64,000 nucleotides of DNA from Chenggangzhangella methanolivorans (lineage in GTDB: Bacteria > Pseudomonadota > Alphaproteobacteria > Rhizobiales > Methylopilaceae). Made by a program: the position numbers and the translations under genes. The DNA lies in the NCBI RefSeq assembly GCF_019797865.1, contig NZ_CP081869.1, forward strand, positions 4,230,501 through 4,294,500. Reading direction: 5' to 3'. The notes beneath the pieces were generated by a model. It had not been told where the DNA came from. It ran no database searches and worked only from the letters and a program-made list of their open reading frames with translations. This document shows, piece after piece, positions 36,801 through 45,818 of this stretch. Positions within the stretch are counted from its first letter, which is position 1; the number at the start of each line of letters is the position of its first letter.

Positions 36801-39369
36801 TCGGTCGCGCGCGTCGTGCTCGTCGCCCGCCGCGGCCCGATCGCGGCCCAGATGGCGCGCCTCTCCGCGCTCGCGCCCCTCGCGACGCCTGCGCGGCGCA
36901 TGACGCGAAAGGCGAAGAGCGCCGAGGCGCAGCGCGCCGCGGCGACGGCGGGGCTCGAATTCTTCAATGGGCTCGGCGGCTTCGGCGACGACGGCCGCGA
37001 ATATGTCGTCGCGCTCGACGGCGGCGCGACGACGCCCGCGCCGTGGATCAACGTCATCGCCAATCCAGCTTTCGGCTTCCAGGTCTCGGCCGGCGGCGCC
37101 GGCTCGACATGGTCGGAGAACAGCCGCGAGAATCAGCTGACGCCATGGTCGAACGACCCCGTCATGGATCCGTCCGGCGAGGCGATCTACATTCGCGACG
37201 AGGAGACCGGCGATGTCTGGACCCCCACCGCACAGCCGATCTGCGACGGCGGGCTCTACGTCGCGCGCCACCGCTTCGGCTCGAGCCGCTTCGAGCACGA
37301 GGCGAACGGCGTCGCGCTGGAGCTGACGCAGTTCGTGGCCGTTGCCGACCCGGTCAAGATCTCGCGGCTGACGCTGCGCAACACATCGGGCCGCCCCCGC
37401 AAGCTCTCCGTCACGGCCTTCGCCGAATGGGTTTTGGGGACCGCGCGCGGCGCCTCCGCGCCGTTCGTCGTGACGGGGATGGACGCCGACACCGGCGCGC
37501 TGTTCGCCCGCAACCCGTGGCTCGGCCTTCCCCGGCCGCGTGGCGTTCGCCGATCTCCTCGGCCGCCAAACCAGTTGGACGGCCGACCGCGCCGAATTCC
37601 TCGGCCGCAACGGCGGCCCGGAAGCGCCGGCCGCTCTGTTCCAGGACGCGCCGCTGTCGGGCGCGGCGGGCGCGGGCCTCGATCCGTGCGCAGCGCTCGC
37701 GACGAAGGTGTCGCTCGGCGTCGGCGAAAGCGTCGAGATCGTCTGGCTCCTGGGCCAGTGCCGCTCCGAGGACGAGGCCCGCGCGCTCGTGCTGCGGACC
37801 CGCGAGGCTGACATCGACGCCATGCTGGAGGAGGTCTCGGACGGCTGGAAGACGCGCCTCGGCGCCGTTCAGGTCCGTACGCCCGACCGGGCGATGGACA
37901 TCATGCTCAACGGCTGGCTGCTCTATCAGGCGCTCGGCTGCCGCATCTGGGCGCGCTCGGGCTTTTACCAGGCGAGCGGCGCCTACGGGTTCCGCGACCA
38001 GATGCAGGACGGCATGGCGCTGTCGCTGATCGACCCCGCCGAGACCCGCTCCCATCTGCTGCGCGCCGCGAGCCGCCAGTTCCCTGAAGGCGATGTCCAG
38101 CATTGGTGGCTGCCGCATTCCGGCCAGGGCGTGCGCACGCGCATCTCCGACGACCGGGTGTGGCTCGCATATGCCAGCGCGACCTACGTCTCGACCTCAG
38201 GCGACGCCGCGGTTCTCGACGAGGAGACCGGCTTCCTCGACGGCCCGTTGCTGAAGCCCGGCGAGCACGACGCCTTCTTCCAGCCGATGGTGTCGGCCGA
38301 GCGCGCCTCTCTGTTCGAGCACTGCGCCCGCGGGCTCGACCAGTGCGTGGAACTCACCGGCCCGCACGGTCTGCCGCTGATGGGCGCGGGCGACTGGAAC
38401 GACGGCATGAACCGCGTCGGCGAGGGCGGCCAGGGCGAAAGCGTCTGGCTCGGCTGGCTGTTTATCCGCACCGTCTCGCTGTTCGCGCCGCTCGCCGATG
38501 CGCGCTATCCCGGCCGCGCCTCGCGCTGGCGGGCGCATGCCGAAAGCGTTCGCGCGGCGATCGAGCGCGAGGCCTGGGACGGCGCATGGTATCGCCGCGC
38601 GACCTTCGACGACGGGACGTGGCTCGGCTCAAAAGACAGCGACGAGTGCCGCATCGACCAGATCGCGCAGTCCTGGGCGGTGCTGTCCGGCGCCGCAAAC
38701 CCGGAGCGCGCCGCCCGCGCCATGGCCTCGGTCGACGAGCGCCTGATCCGGCGCGACGATGGAATCGCGGTCCTGTTCTCGCCGCCCTTCGTCTCGACCC
38801 CGCACGATCCCGGCTACATCAAAGGCTATCCGGCGGGCCTGCGCGAGAACGGCGGGCAGTATTCGCACGCCGCGATGTGGTCGATCCTGGCTTTCGCAAG
38901 GCTCGGCGACGGGAAGAAGGCGCACGACCTGTTCGCCATGCTGAACCCGATCAACCACGCGCTCGATGGCGCCGCGGCTGAGCGCTACAAGGTCGAGCCC
39001 TATGTGGTGGCGGCCGACGTCTATTCGGTCTCCCCCCATGTCGGACGCGGCGGCTGGACCTGGTACACGGGATCCGCCGCCTGGATGTATCGCGCGGGAC
39101 TGGAAGGCATTCTGGGCGTCACCCGCGAAGGCGCGCAACTGCGCGTCGCGCCCGTGATCCCGCCGTCATGGCCAGGCTTCGAGGCGACGCTTACGGTCGA
39201 GGATACGGTCTGCCGGATCCGGGTCGGGCGGCGTGCGGCTGGCGATGACGATGCCCCGCGGCATACGCTCGACGGCAGCCCTCTCGATCCGACCGCAGAA
39301 GGCGCGCGGATCCCGCTAGACGCGCGCGCGCATGAGCTGACGATCACCTTGGCTAGGGGCGAAGCTTGA
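30857..39369 (+). CDS. ndvB: Cyclic beta-1,2-glucan synthase NdvB/ChvB, about nine frame breaks as sequenced
   Basis: This giant inner-membrane enzyme initiates, elongates and cyclises periplasmic beta-1,2-glucan. From ATG 30857 (GGAAGGG upstream) to 39369 it would give about 2,835 residues, the family length. The order is N-terminal domain, TM helices (VGAILALTAALLGGVVCAL), the GT84 core with DADTRLPR and QHRWTRGDW, further TM helices, a glucoamylase-like region (MAHHQGMTIVAL) and a C-terminal GH94 part (GAGDWNDGMNRVG; WTWYTGSAAWMYRAGL). Breaks lie near 31181, 32423, 33900, 34132, 34788, 34876, 35204, 35839 and 37525, each a 1-2 base indel with conserved sequence on both sides. No in-frame nonsense or deletion is seen, so base errors are likelier than decay. 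Confidence 0.9.
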
Positions 39370-39454
39370 CCGTCCCACCTCTGAGCCGACGTTTCGGCGC
39401 GGCCTCGTTCCAATCCGCCGCTATTCCGACGTGCGGCGCTGATAGGCTATCTCA

Positions 39455-39742
39455 ATGACCCAGAACACCGAGTTCCCGGCGACCTCCAGCGTCGCCACCC
39501 TCACGATACCGGCTGATTCCGAGCTTCTCGCCAAGCTCGACGGCTGGATCGCGGCTCACCTCGACCCGATGTCGCGCGAAGAGGCGGCGCGGGCGCTGCT
39601 CGCGGCGGCTCTGTCCGGGGCCAAAACGACCAAGCGCCGACGGCCTCTATTCGGTCCCGTCGACGCCCCAATGGTCCGCGCTGGACGCAAAATGAAAGCG
39701 GCGGGCGCTCGCGCCGGCTCTTCGAAGAGCGGCAATCGCTGA
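39455..39742 (+). CDS. Small hypothetical protein
   Basis: 95 residues. A central segment (TLTIPADSELLAKLDGWIAAHLDPMSREEAARALLAAAL) looks like a strand-helix-helix pattern similar to ribbon-helix-helix antitoxins, followed by a basic tail (KTTKRRRP, ARAGSSKSG). DNA binding is possible, but no toxin partner is adjacent: ndvB lies upstream and an IS110 element downstream. Intact. Confidence 0.45.
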   Translation: MTQNTEFPATSSVATLTIPADSELLAKLDGWIAAHLDPMSREEAARALLAAALSGAKTTKRRRPLFGPVDAPMVRAGRKMKAAGARAGSSKSGNR

Positions 39743-39864
39743 CGCGTCGCTTCAGCTGGCCAATATGCGGCCCACGCTACGTCCGCTAATGGGATGGACC
39801 GGCTGCTTCCCTCGGCGGGTTAGCCTTCAAGGCTGTTGCCCGCGAAGACCTGGAGAAGCAGCCC

Positions 39865-40928
39865 ATGCAAACGACCCGCGAAACCACAACGCCCGCGCTG
39901 ACATCCGTCGGAATCGATATCGGCAAGGACGTCTTTCACGTCGTGGGTTTTGGCCCCGACGGGAAGATCGCGTTCCGGAAGAAGATCCGACGGCTTGCCC
40001 TCGTCGAGACGTTCAGGGCGCTTCCGCCCTGCATCGTCGGAATGGAGGCCTGTCTGAGCGCGCACTTTGTCAGCCGGACGCTGCGTGAGCTCGGCCATGA
40101 GCCTCGGATCATTCCGGCGATCTACGTGAAGCCCTTCGTGAAGGGCCAGAAGAATGACTACAACGACGCAGAGGCGATTGCTGAGGCGGCATTGCGGCCG
40201 AACCTAAACCTGGTTCGGGAGAAGACGCAGGATCAGCTCGATCTCCAATCCTGTCATCGAGTGCGCTCGCGGCTGGTGTCCCGCCGCACCGCGACCATCA
40301 ACCAGATCCGCGCTTCCTGATCGAACAGGGCATCGCGGTCAGGACAGGTTCGCGCTCGCTGCGCAACTCGCTGTTCGAGATCTTGAGGAACAGGGAGAGC
40401 GAGATCTCGCCGCGCATGCACGACCTGATCGTTGGGCTTTATGAGGACTGGCTCTGGTTGGACGAACGCATCGAGACCATCACCCGTGAGATCGAGCAGA
40501 TCAGCCAGACCGAAGAGAACTGCCGTCGGTTGATGAGCGTGCCGGGTGTCGGGCCGCTCATCTCCACCGGCGTGGTCGCCGCGATCGGAACGGGCGAAGC
40601 CTTCGAACGCGGACGCGATTTCGGCGCCTGGCTCGGCCTTGTGCCGCGGCAGTACAGCACTGGCGGGAGGTCGATCCTCGGGCGCATCTCGAAACGCGGC
40701 AGCCGCTATCTGAGAACGCTGTTCATCCAGGCTGCGAACGTCATCCTCATGCGGCCGCAGAACTGGGAGCGGTTCAGCTTCGGATCGTGGCTGAAGGAAG
40801 CGGCGACGCGCCTTCACCGCAACAAGCTGGCGACGGCGCTGGCCAACAAGCTCGCCCGCATCGCCTGGAGCGTTCTACGTCATGACAGGGCGTTCGACGC
40901 TCACCCTGTTGAGGCTACGGCGATCTGA
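39865..40928 (+). CDS. IS110-family transposase (DEDD), one frameshift as sequenced
   Basis: N-terminal RuvC-like DEDD domain: VGIDIGKDVFHV, CIVGMEACLSAH and VKGQKNDYNDAEAIAEAA (acidic residues). C-terminal Transposase_20 domain: LMSVPGVGPLISTGVVAAIG, DFGAWLGLVPRQYSTGG and LGRISKRGSRYLRTLFIQAA with the catalytic Ser region. One T is missing near 40314 (expected QIRAFLIEQG), splitting the protein into two frames; the repaired length is about 354 residues. Such recombinases use a structured guide RNA from the element's own non-coding end. It might be inactive if the frameshift is real. Confidence 0.9.
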
Positions 40929-40940
40929 AGCCGTAGCCTC
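40911..40940 (+). ncRNA. Hairpin at the transposase 3' end, possible start of an IS guide RNA
   Basis: GAGGCTACGG and CCGTAGCCTC form a perfect 10-bp stem whose 10-base loop contains the transposase stop codon. Beyond it, CGACCTGTCCG occurs twice (41004-41014 and 41025-41035), the second copy merging with the element's right-end 11-mer. IS1111-type elements encode their seek/bridge RNA in this position. Expression and boundaries are inference. Confidence 0.35.
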
Positions 40941-41172
40941 GTTAAGTTCGCGACCGAGAACTGCATGGAACGGATCGATCAACGCGCTCGGAGTCTGATG
41001 ACCCGACCTGTCCGGTGCGCTTGGCGACCTGTCCGCTAATGAGACCCAAATGCGCGTGCGTATTCCCATCAAGGCCACGGCCCGCGAGCCGATCAAACAG
41101 GCCGGATACATATCAGCGACTTCCGCACCAGCACGCCTCAGTTGCGAACAGCAGCCGGTCCACACATTCGGG

Positions 41173-41847
41173 TCAGACTTGGTCTTTCGCCCAGGTCGTC
41201 GCGAAGGCGACGAGCGCCACCACCGGCGCCGCCGCGAAGCAGTATTCGTGGATGTAGGTGTAGGCGAAGGCCGCCGCGCCGCACCCCACGGCGAAGGCCC
41301 CGATCGACGTCGCCGTCAGGCCGATGCGCTTGCGCGTCGGGGCGCGCTTGTCCGCCGGCAGGCCGCGGGTGAAGTCGGCGATGTCGATCATCATCTGGGT
41401 GGTGGAGCCGGTCAGCACCGTCGAGGGCGGCAGCGCCGTCAGCCGGGTGCGGTGGAGCGCGTTCTGGATCGCCATGGCGGCGACGATCACGAGGCCGGTC
41501 GCGACCGCGGGCGCGGCGTCGCCGTCCGGGAAGGGGCCGAGCTTCAGGAACAGCCAGGCCCCGACGCCGAGCAGCGCCGCCTGCAGCAGGAACATCAGCC
41601 TGAGCGCCGGCCAGCCCTTACGGTCGATCGCGAGGCCGAGGGTGCGGGCGAGCAGGATCACGACGCAGAAGGTCGGCAGCGCCAGAAGCTTGGCCAGCAC
41701 GCCGGTCGTGCCGAACGCGAAGGAGGCGCCAAGCGTCACGAAGTTGCCGGTGACGTGGGTGGTGAACAGCCCATGCAGCGCGAGGAAGCCGGCGGCGTCC
41801 ACATAGCCGGCGTTCAGGGCGAGCAGAGCAAGGAGCGCGAGCCGCAT
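41173..41847 (-). CDS. DUF1275 (YoaK-like) membrane protein
   Basis: 224 residues with about six TM helices. Family marks are AGYVDAAGFLALHGLFTTHVTGNFV near the N terminus and ALPPSTVLTGSTTQMMIDIADF in the middle. Function unknown; sometimes near stress genes. ATG 41847 with GGAGAGG seven bases upstream is preferred over an ORF start at 41925. It is divergent from the ABC1 kinase gene and its stop lies 132 bases from the IS element. Intact. Confidence 0.85.
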   Translation of the reverse strand: MRLALLALLALNAGYVDAAGFLALHGLFTTHVTGNFVTLGASFAFGTTGVLAKLLALPTFCVVILLARTLGLAIDRKGWPALRLMFLLQAALLGVGAWLFLKLGPFPDGDAAPAVATGLVIVAAMAIQNALHRTRLTALPPSTVLTGSTTQMMIDIADFTRGLPADKRAPTRKRIGLTATSIGAFAVGCGAAAFAYTYIHEYCFAAAPVVALVAFATTWAKDQV

Positions 41848-41930
41848 CGAGGGCCTCTCCGGAACGTGCGCGTGACGAAAGGCCTGCAGCGTCCTGCCGC
41901 TCTGGTCAACCAGACGCTTGCGCACGACGT

Positions 41931-43325
41931 ATGCCGACCATGAGCGAGCGCGACATCGAACGAAACCGTCTTACGGCCCGCATGGGCCGCTACGCCCGGG
42001 TCGGGGCCAATGTCGGAGGCGTCGCGGCGCGGATCGCCACCGCGCAGTTCCGCGGCCGCGCCGAAGGACGCGACCAGCGCGCGGCCGATCTTCGCGCGGC
42101 GCTCGGGGGGCTGAAGGGCCCGATCATGAAGGTGGCGCAGCTGCTCGCCACCATCCCCGACGCGCTGCCGCCCGAATACGCCGCCGAACTCTCCCAGCTC
42201 CAGTCCGACGCCCCGCCCATGGGCTATGGTTTCGTGCGCCGCCGGATGGCGGCGGAGCTCGGTCCGGACTGGCTGGAAAAATTCGGGTCGTTCGAGAAGG
42301 AGCCCGCCGCCGCCGCCTCGCTCGGGCAGGTTCACCGCGCGACGACGGTCGACGGACAGGCGCTCGCGGTGAAGCTGCAATATCCCGACATGGCCTCGGC
42401 GGTGGAGGCCGATCTCGGCCAGCTCCGCCTGCTGTTCGACCTGAGGGGGCGGTTCGACAAGTCGATCGACACGAGCCAGATCGTTCAGGAGATCGGCGCG
42501 CGCATCCGCGAGGAGCTGGACTATCGTCGCGAGGCCAAGCACGCCGCGCTCTACGCCCGCATCCTCGCCGACACGCCCGAGGTGCGGGTGCCGGGCGTCC
42601 ATCGCGCGCTCTCGACCGGACGCCTGCTGACGCTCGACTGGCTCGAAGGCCGCAAGCTGCTCGAGTTCAAGGAGGCCTCTCTCGAGATCCGCAACCGCCT
42701 CGCCGTGGCGATGTTCAAAGCGTGGTGGCGGCCGTTCTCGACTCATGGCGTGATCCATGGCGACCCGCATCTCGGCAACTACGCGGCTTATCTCGAAGAC
42801 GGAGAGCCGCAGGGCATCAACCTGCTGGACTATGGCTGCATCCGCGTGTTTCCGGCGAGCTTCGTCGGCGGGGTCGTGGATCTCTATGAGGGGCTGCGCG
42901 ACGGGGACGACGCGCGGGTCGTCCACGCCTACGAGACCTGGGGCTTCAAGGGCCTCAAGCGCGAGCTGATCGACGTGCTGAACATCTGGGCGCGCTTCAT
43001 CTACGGCCCGCTGCTCGACGACCGCGTGCGCACGATCGCGGACGGCGTCTCGCCCGGCGAGTATGGGCGAAAGCAAGCGTTCCAGGTCGCGCAGGAGCTG
43101 AAGAAGAAGGGTCCGATCACCGTGCCGCGCGAGTTCGTCTTCATGGACCGCGCGGCGATCGGGCTCGGCGGCGTCTTCCTGCATCTCGCCGCCGAGCTGA
43201 ACTTCTCGCAGCTGTTCCGCGACGCGATGGCGGGCTTCTCGGTCGAGGGCGTGGCGGCGCGCCAGCGGGCGGCGCTCGAGGCGGTCGGTCTCGGCGGCGA
43301 CGATCCGTCTCCGTCCCGTCCCTGA
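41931..43325 (+). CDS. ABC1/ADCK/UbiB-family atypical kinase
   Basis: 464 residues. It has a KxGQ-like motif in LKGPIMKVAQLLATIPDALPPEYA, the Ala-rich loop (PAAAASLGQVHRA), the Lys of the N lobe (ALAVKLQYPD), the catalytic loop HGDPHLGNYAAY and a DYG metal motif (NLLDYGCIRVF) in place of DFG. These kinases/ATPases support ubiquinone biosynthesis or lipid handling. No UbiB-type C-terminal TM helices are evident, and the window has no other ubi gene. The start could be ATG 41931 or 41940. Intact. Confidence 0.85.
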   Translation: MPTMSERDIERNRLTARMGRYARVGANVGGVAARIATAQFRGRAEGRDQRAADLRAALGGLKGPIMKVAQLLATIPDALPPEYAAELSQLQSDAPPMGYGFVRRRMAAELGPDWLEKFGSFEKEPAAAASLGQVHRATTVDGQALAVKLQYPDMASAVEADLGQLRLLFDLRGRFDKSIDTSQIVQEIGARIREELDYRREAKHAALYARILADTPEVRVPGVHRALSTGRLLTLDWLEGRKLLEFKEASLEIRNRLAVAMFKAWWRPFSTHGVIHGDPHLGNYAAYLEDGEPQGINLLDYGCIRVFPASFVGGVVDLYEGLRDGDDARVVHAYETWGFKGLKRELIDVLNIWARFIYGPLLDDRVRTIADGVSPGEYGRKQAFQVAQELKKKGPITVPREFVFMDRAAIGLGGVFLHLAAELNFSQLFRDAMAGFSVEGVAARQRAALEAVGLGGDDPSPSRP

Positions 43326-43340
43326 TCAGGGACGGGACGG
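43311..43340. terminator. 30-base perfect palindrome between convergent genes
   Basis: CCGTCCCGTCCC-TGATCA-GGGACGGGACGG is a perfect 30-base palindrome that includes the kinase-gene stop codon and lies 21 bases before the convergent catalase-family gene's stop. It has no U-run, so it may act as a bidirectional barrier or RNA 3' end. Confidence 0.5.
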
Positions 43341-43360
43341 TTGGGCGAACTCGCCTGGCG

Positions 43361-44344
43361 TCACTGCGCCCGCCGCACCACCGAGATCGCGTAGGCCGGG
43401 GAGCGGATGGCGAACATCGGGTCGTCCTTCGGCCCCTCGACGCCTTCGGCCAGGATCGTCGGGTCGAACGTCTGTCCGTCGCAGGCCGAGGCCTGCTCGA
43501 TTTTGGCGATCTCGACGGTTCCAAGCGTCGTGGCGGGGCGGCTCTCCTCGTCGGGCCACATCGCGGTGACGTCGTTCATCGGGTCGCCGTCCTTCGTCGG
43601 GATCGCCACGAGGTCGAACACGACCGGGCCCTTGGCGAGCCGCTCGGTCAGCTCGGCGACATAGAAATCCTTGCCCTTGGCCTTGGCCTCGTCGTCCGTG
43701 AGTCCGGGGGCCTCGGCCTTGGGCGTGAATTTCAGCTTCGCGACGGTCGCCTTGCCCGAGGCGTCCGTGAGCGTGAAGGCGTGCGCGCCCCAATAGGGAA
43801 CCGTGGCCCAGCTCGCAGGGATCGGCTTTCCGGCGAGCCATTTCGACTGGTTGGCGGCTTCGGGGTTCGCAGCCGTGAAGGCCTTGATCTTCTCCTGGTC
43901 GGGCTTGCCGTCCGGCCCGGGCGCGCGCGCCTTGAAGCCGGCCAGCATCTGGTCCGGGTTCTTGGCCCCGAACACCGGAGCCGAGATGAACACGAATTCC
44001 GAGGCGTCCCCCTCCGGATCGATGCGGAGCGCGAAGCCGCGCGTGACGCCCTTGGTGAAGTCCGGGATGGCGGGATTGCCGCCGCCCATCGAGAACCGGG
44101 CGACGACCGGCAGTTCGGCCTTGGCGAACATCGCCGACTTCGACATGGCCTTGCCGTCGGCGGACGGCTTGAAGGTTCCGGCCACGCACTGGCCCTTGGC
44201 GCCGCTGATGCGCGCTTTGTGCTTGCCCGCCACCGCTTCCTGCGCGTTGACGATGGCGTTGACGTCAGGCGCCTGCGCGAGGGCGGGAGCGGCGAGGGCG
44301 AGGGGGCCTGCGAGCGCAAGCGCGAGGCGAAAGGACGGCGTCAT
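43361..44344 (-). CDS. Periplasmic catalase-family peroxidase-like heme protein
   Basis: 327 residues with a signal peptide (LALALAGPLALAAPALAQA). Catalase-family features: FARFSMGGG-type strand (VVARFSMGGGNPAIPD), RGFALRIDPEGDASEFVFISAPVF, and a C-terminal R-S-P-A-Y fitting the proximal heme-ligand motif RxxxY. The distal His normally in HAKG is replaced: the sequence reads ARISGAKGQCVAGTF. Such GAKG variants exist, I believe, but would change peroxide chemistry. ATG 44344 has GGGAG upstream and places the signal peptide at the N terminus. Intact. Confidence 0.82.
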   Translation of the reverse strand: MTPSFRLALALAGPLALAAPALAQAPDVNAIVNAQEAVAGKHKARISGAKGQCVAGTFKPSADGKAMSKSAMFAKAELPVVARFSMGGGNPAIPDFTKGVTRGFALRIDPEGDASEFVFISAPVFGAKNPDQMLAGFKARAPGPDGKPDQEKIKAFTAANPEAANQSKWLAGKPIPASWATVPYWGAHAFTLTDASGKATVAKLKFTPKAEAPGLTDDEAKAKGKDFYVAELTERLAKGPVVFDLVAIPTKDGDPMNDVTAMWPDEESRPATTLGTVEIAKIEQASACDGQTFDPTILAEGVEGPKDDPMFAIRSPAYAISVVRRAQ

Positions 44345-44757
44345 GGGGGGATCTCCCGGAGGCCGGACCCTGATGGCCACGCCTGTCGCCCACGCTCTGC
44401 GCGTTTAGAACCGTTTTCAACTGGAGCTTGGCCGCGGTCCGCGGAGCCGTACGAGCGACGACAGGCGGTCGGAAACTGACGCCGGCGTCAAAGTCGTCGA
44501 TCGCGCAATGGATTGGCGCGCGACCGGCCGCTTGCGGCCTTTCCGGTCCGGCCCAGGCGGTTCACGCTGTTGTCATCGCCTGAGCGTCGGATAAGCCGCC
44601 GCGGCGCTCGGGCGCGACGCTGGACCATGTGTCCTGGACCGTCGCCCGATCAGCTGATTTTCCGTCCGAATCCGCGGCGTTTGGCCGATTGCCCACGCCC
44701 GCCGTTTCGGCTAAACGCGATTTGAAGCAAGCAACAAGAACGCCGAGGAAAGCCTGC
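44345..44757. other. 413-base non-coding gap between the catalase-family gene and COX IV
   Basis: Divergent promoter region. I see no convincing ORF, RNA or repeat; short ORFs here lack ribosome sites. The last 20 bases hold GAGGAAAGCC, the ribosome site of the COX IV gene. Confidence 0.6.
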
Positions 44758-45051
44758 ATGGCCGAGCACGCTCCGACCGAATACGCCACCGCGACCGGCA
44801 ATGACTACGCCGAGCACGAAGGCACCTACTCGCTCGTCATGAAGCTCTCGAAGGTCGCCACCGCGGCCGTCATCCTGATCGTGATCTCGCTCGGCATCGG
44901 CGGCGTCACCGGCCACTGGGGCCTGTGCGGTCTCGGCGTCGTCGCGGCGCTCGTCACCGGCGTGATCGGCGGCCTCAGCGAGAAGGGCACGATCCTTCCC
45001 ACCGTCGTCGCGGGCGTGGCCGTGGTCGGCCTCTGGCTCCTGATCAAGTGA
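44758..45051 (+). CDS. aa3-type cytochrome c oxidase subunit IV (COX4_pro_2)
   Basis: 97 residues. The N-terminal soluble part YATATGNDYAEHEGTYSLVMKLSK is the signature of the small bacterial aa3 oxidase subunit IV, followed here by two hydrophobic segments (VATAAVILIVISLGIGG, LVTGVIGGLSEKGTILPTVVAGV) where the classical form has one. It is normally a non-catalytic stabilising subunit. The main cox operon is not in this window. Strong GAGGAAAG ribosome site; a terminator follows. Intact. Confidence 0.8.
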   Translation: MAEHAPTEYATATGNDYAEHEGTYSLVMKLSKVATAAVILIVISLGIGGVTGHWGLCGLGVVAALVTGVIGGLSEKGTILPTVVAGVAVVGLWLLIK

Positions 45052-45100
45052 CCTGACCGGCGCGGCGCCGTCACGGGCGCCGCGCCGATCGACGTTTCGA

Positions 45101-45129
45101 AAGGCCGGACCGCGAGGTCCGGCCTTTTT
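45101..45129 (+). terminator. Rho-independent terminator after the COX IV gene
   Basis: An 11-bp perfect stem AAGGCCGGACC / GGTCCGGCCTT with a GCGA loop, running into TTTTT. Confidence 0.9.
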
Positions 45130-45172
45130 CATCTCGGGCCGCCGGCCCGCGCAGAGTTTCGAGTTCGCCCGC

Positions 45173-45814
45173 ATGACAGCCGAGCCGCAGCGTCTCCTCG
45201 TCCTCGTCCGCCACGGTCAGAGCCAGGACAACGAGCGCGACCTGTTCTCCGGCCTGCGCGACCCGTCCCTGACCCCGCGCGGCGTCGAGGAGGCGCGCGC
45301 GGCGGGCCGGGCGTTGCGCGAGCTCGGCCTGAGCTTCACCCACGCCTTCACGAGCGTCCTGACCCGCGCCCGCCAGACCATGGCGCTCGCGCTCGAGGAG
45401 CTCGGCCAGGCCGATCTCGCCGTGCGCGAGGACGCAGCCCTCAACGAGCGCGACTACGGCGCGCTCGCCGGTCTCAACAAGACCCAGGCGCGCGCCCGCT
45501 TCGGCGCAGAGCAGGTGCGGATCTGGCGCAAATCCTACGACGCCGTGCCGGAGGGCGGCGAAAGCCTCGCCATGACCGCCGCGCGGGTCTGGCCGTTCTA
45601 CGAGCGCGAGATCGCGCCGGCGGTGAGGGGCGGGGGCCGCGTGCTGGTGGTCGGCCACGGCAACGCGCTGCGCTCGATGCTGATGCGGCTCGACGGCGTG
45701 GATCCGCAGGCGATCGAGGAGGTGAACATCGGCACCGCCGAACGCCTCGCCTACACGCTCGCCGAGGACGGCGAACGGCTTGTGAAGACCGAGCTGCGGC
45801 CGTTCAGGGCCTGA
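45173..45814 (+). CDS. gpmA: 2,3-bisphosphoglycerate-dependent phosphoglycerate mutase
   Basis: 213 residues, interconverting 3- and 2-phosphoglycerate. It has the catalytic phospho-His in LVRHGQSQDNERDLFSGLRDP, NERDYGALAGLNK, the second-site motif VPEGGESLAMTAARV, and the second His in VVGHGNALRSMLMRL. The size fits the short alphaproteobacterial form. It is transcribed alone between a terminator and a convergent DUF4239 gene. Intact. Confidence 0.93.
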   Translation: MTAEPQRLLVLVRHGQSQDNERDLFSGLRDPSLTPRGVEEARAAGRALRELGLSFTHAFTSVLTRARQTMALALEELGQADLAVREDAALNERDYGALAGLNKTQARARFGAEQVRIWRKSYDAVPEGGESLAMTAARVWPFYEREIAPAVRGGGRVLVVGHGNALRSMLMRLDGVDPQAIEEVNIGTAERLAYTLAEDGERLVKTELRPFRA

Positions 45815-45818
45815 GCCT

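Larger units (their letters stand above)
39781..41041 (+). mobile_element. IS110-family insertion sequence, bounded by an 11-base direct repeat
   Basis: A single transposase gene of the IS110 family with 73 bases of non-coding sequence on the left and about 100 on the right. The identical 11-mer GTCCGCTAATG occurs at 39781-39791 and 41031-41041 and brackets the element. The family normally lacks long terminal inverted repeats and makes little or no target duplication, so the exact ends are uncertain. The longer non-coding stretch on the transposase 3' side is what the IS1111 subgroup shows. Confidence 0.65.

Noticed and set aside
30857..39369. ndvB as a decayed pseudogene
   Set aside because: Nine indels but no nonsense codons or deletions, motifs intact and total length normal; sequence error is more likely, though unproven.
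39455..39742. Antitoxin of a toxin-antitoxin pair
   Set aside because: The helix pattern is suggestive, but no toxin-sized neighbour exists on either side.
40290..40330. Programmed -1 frameshifting in the IS110 transposase
   Set aside because: IS110 transposases are single-frame; no slippery heptamer is seen and the break looks like one missing T, in line with other indels in the window.
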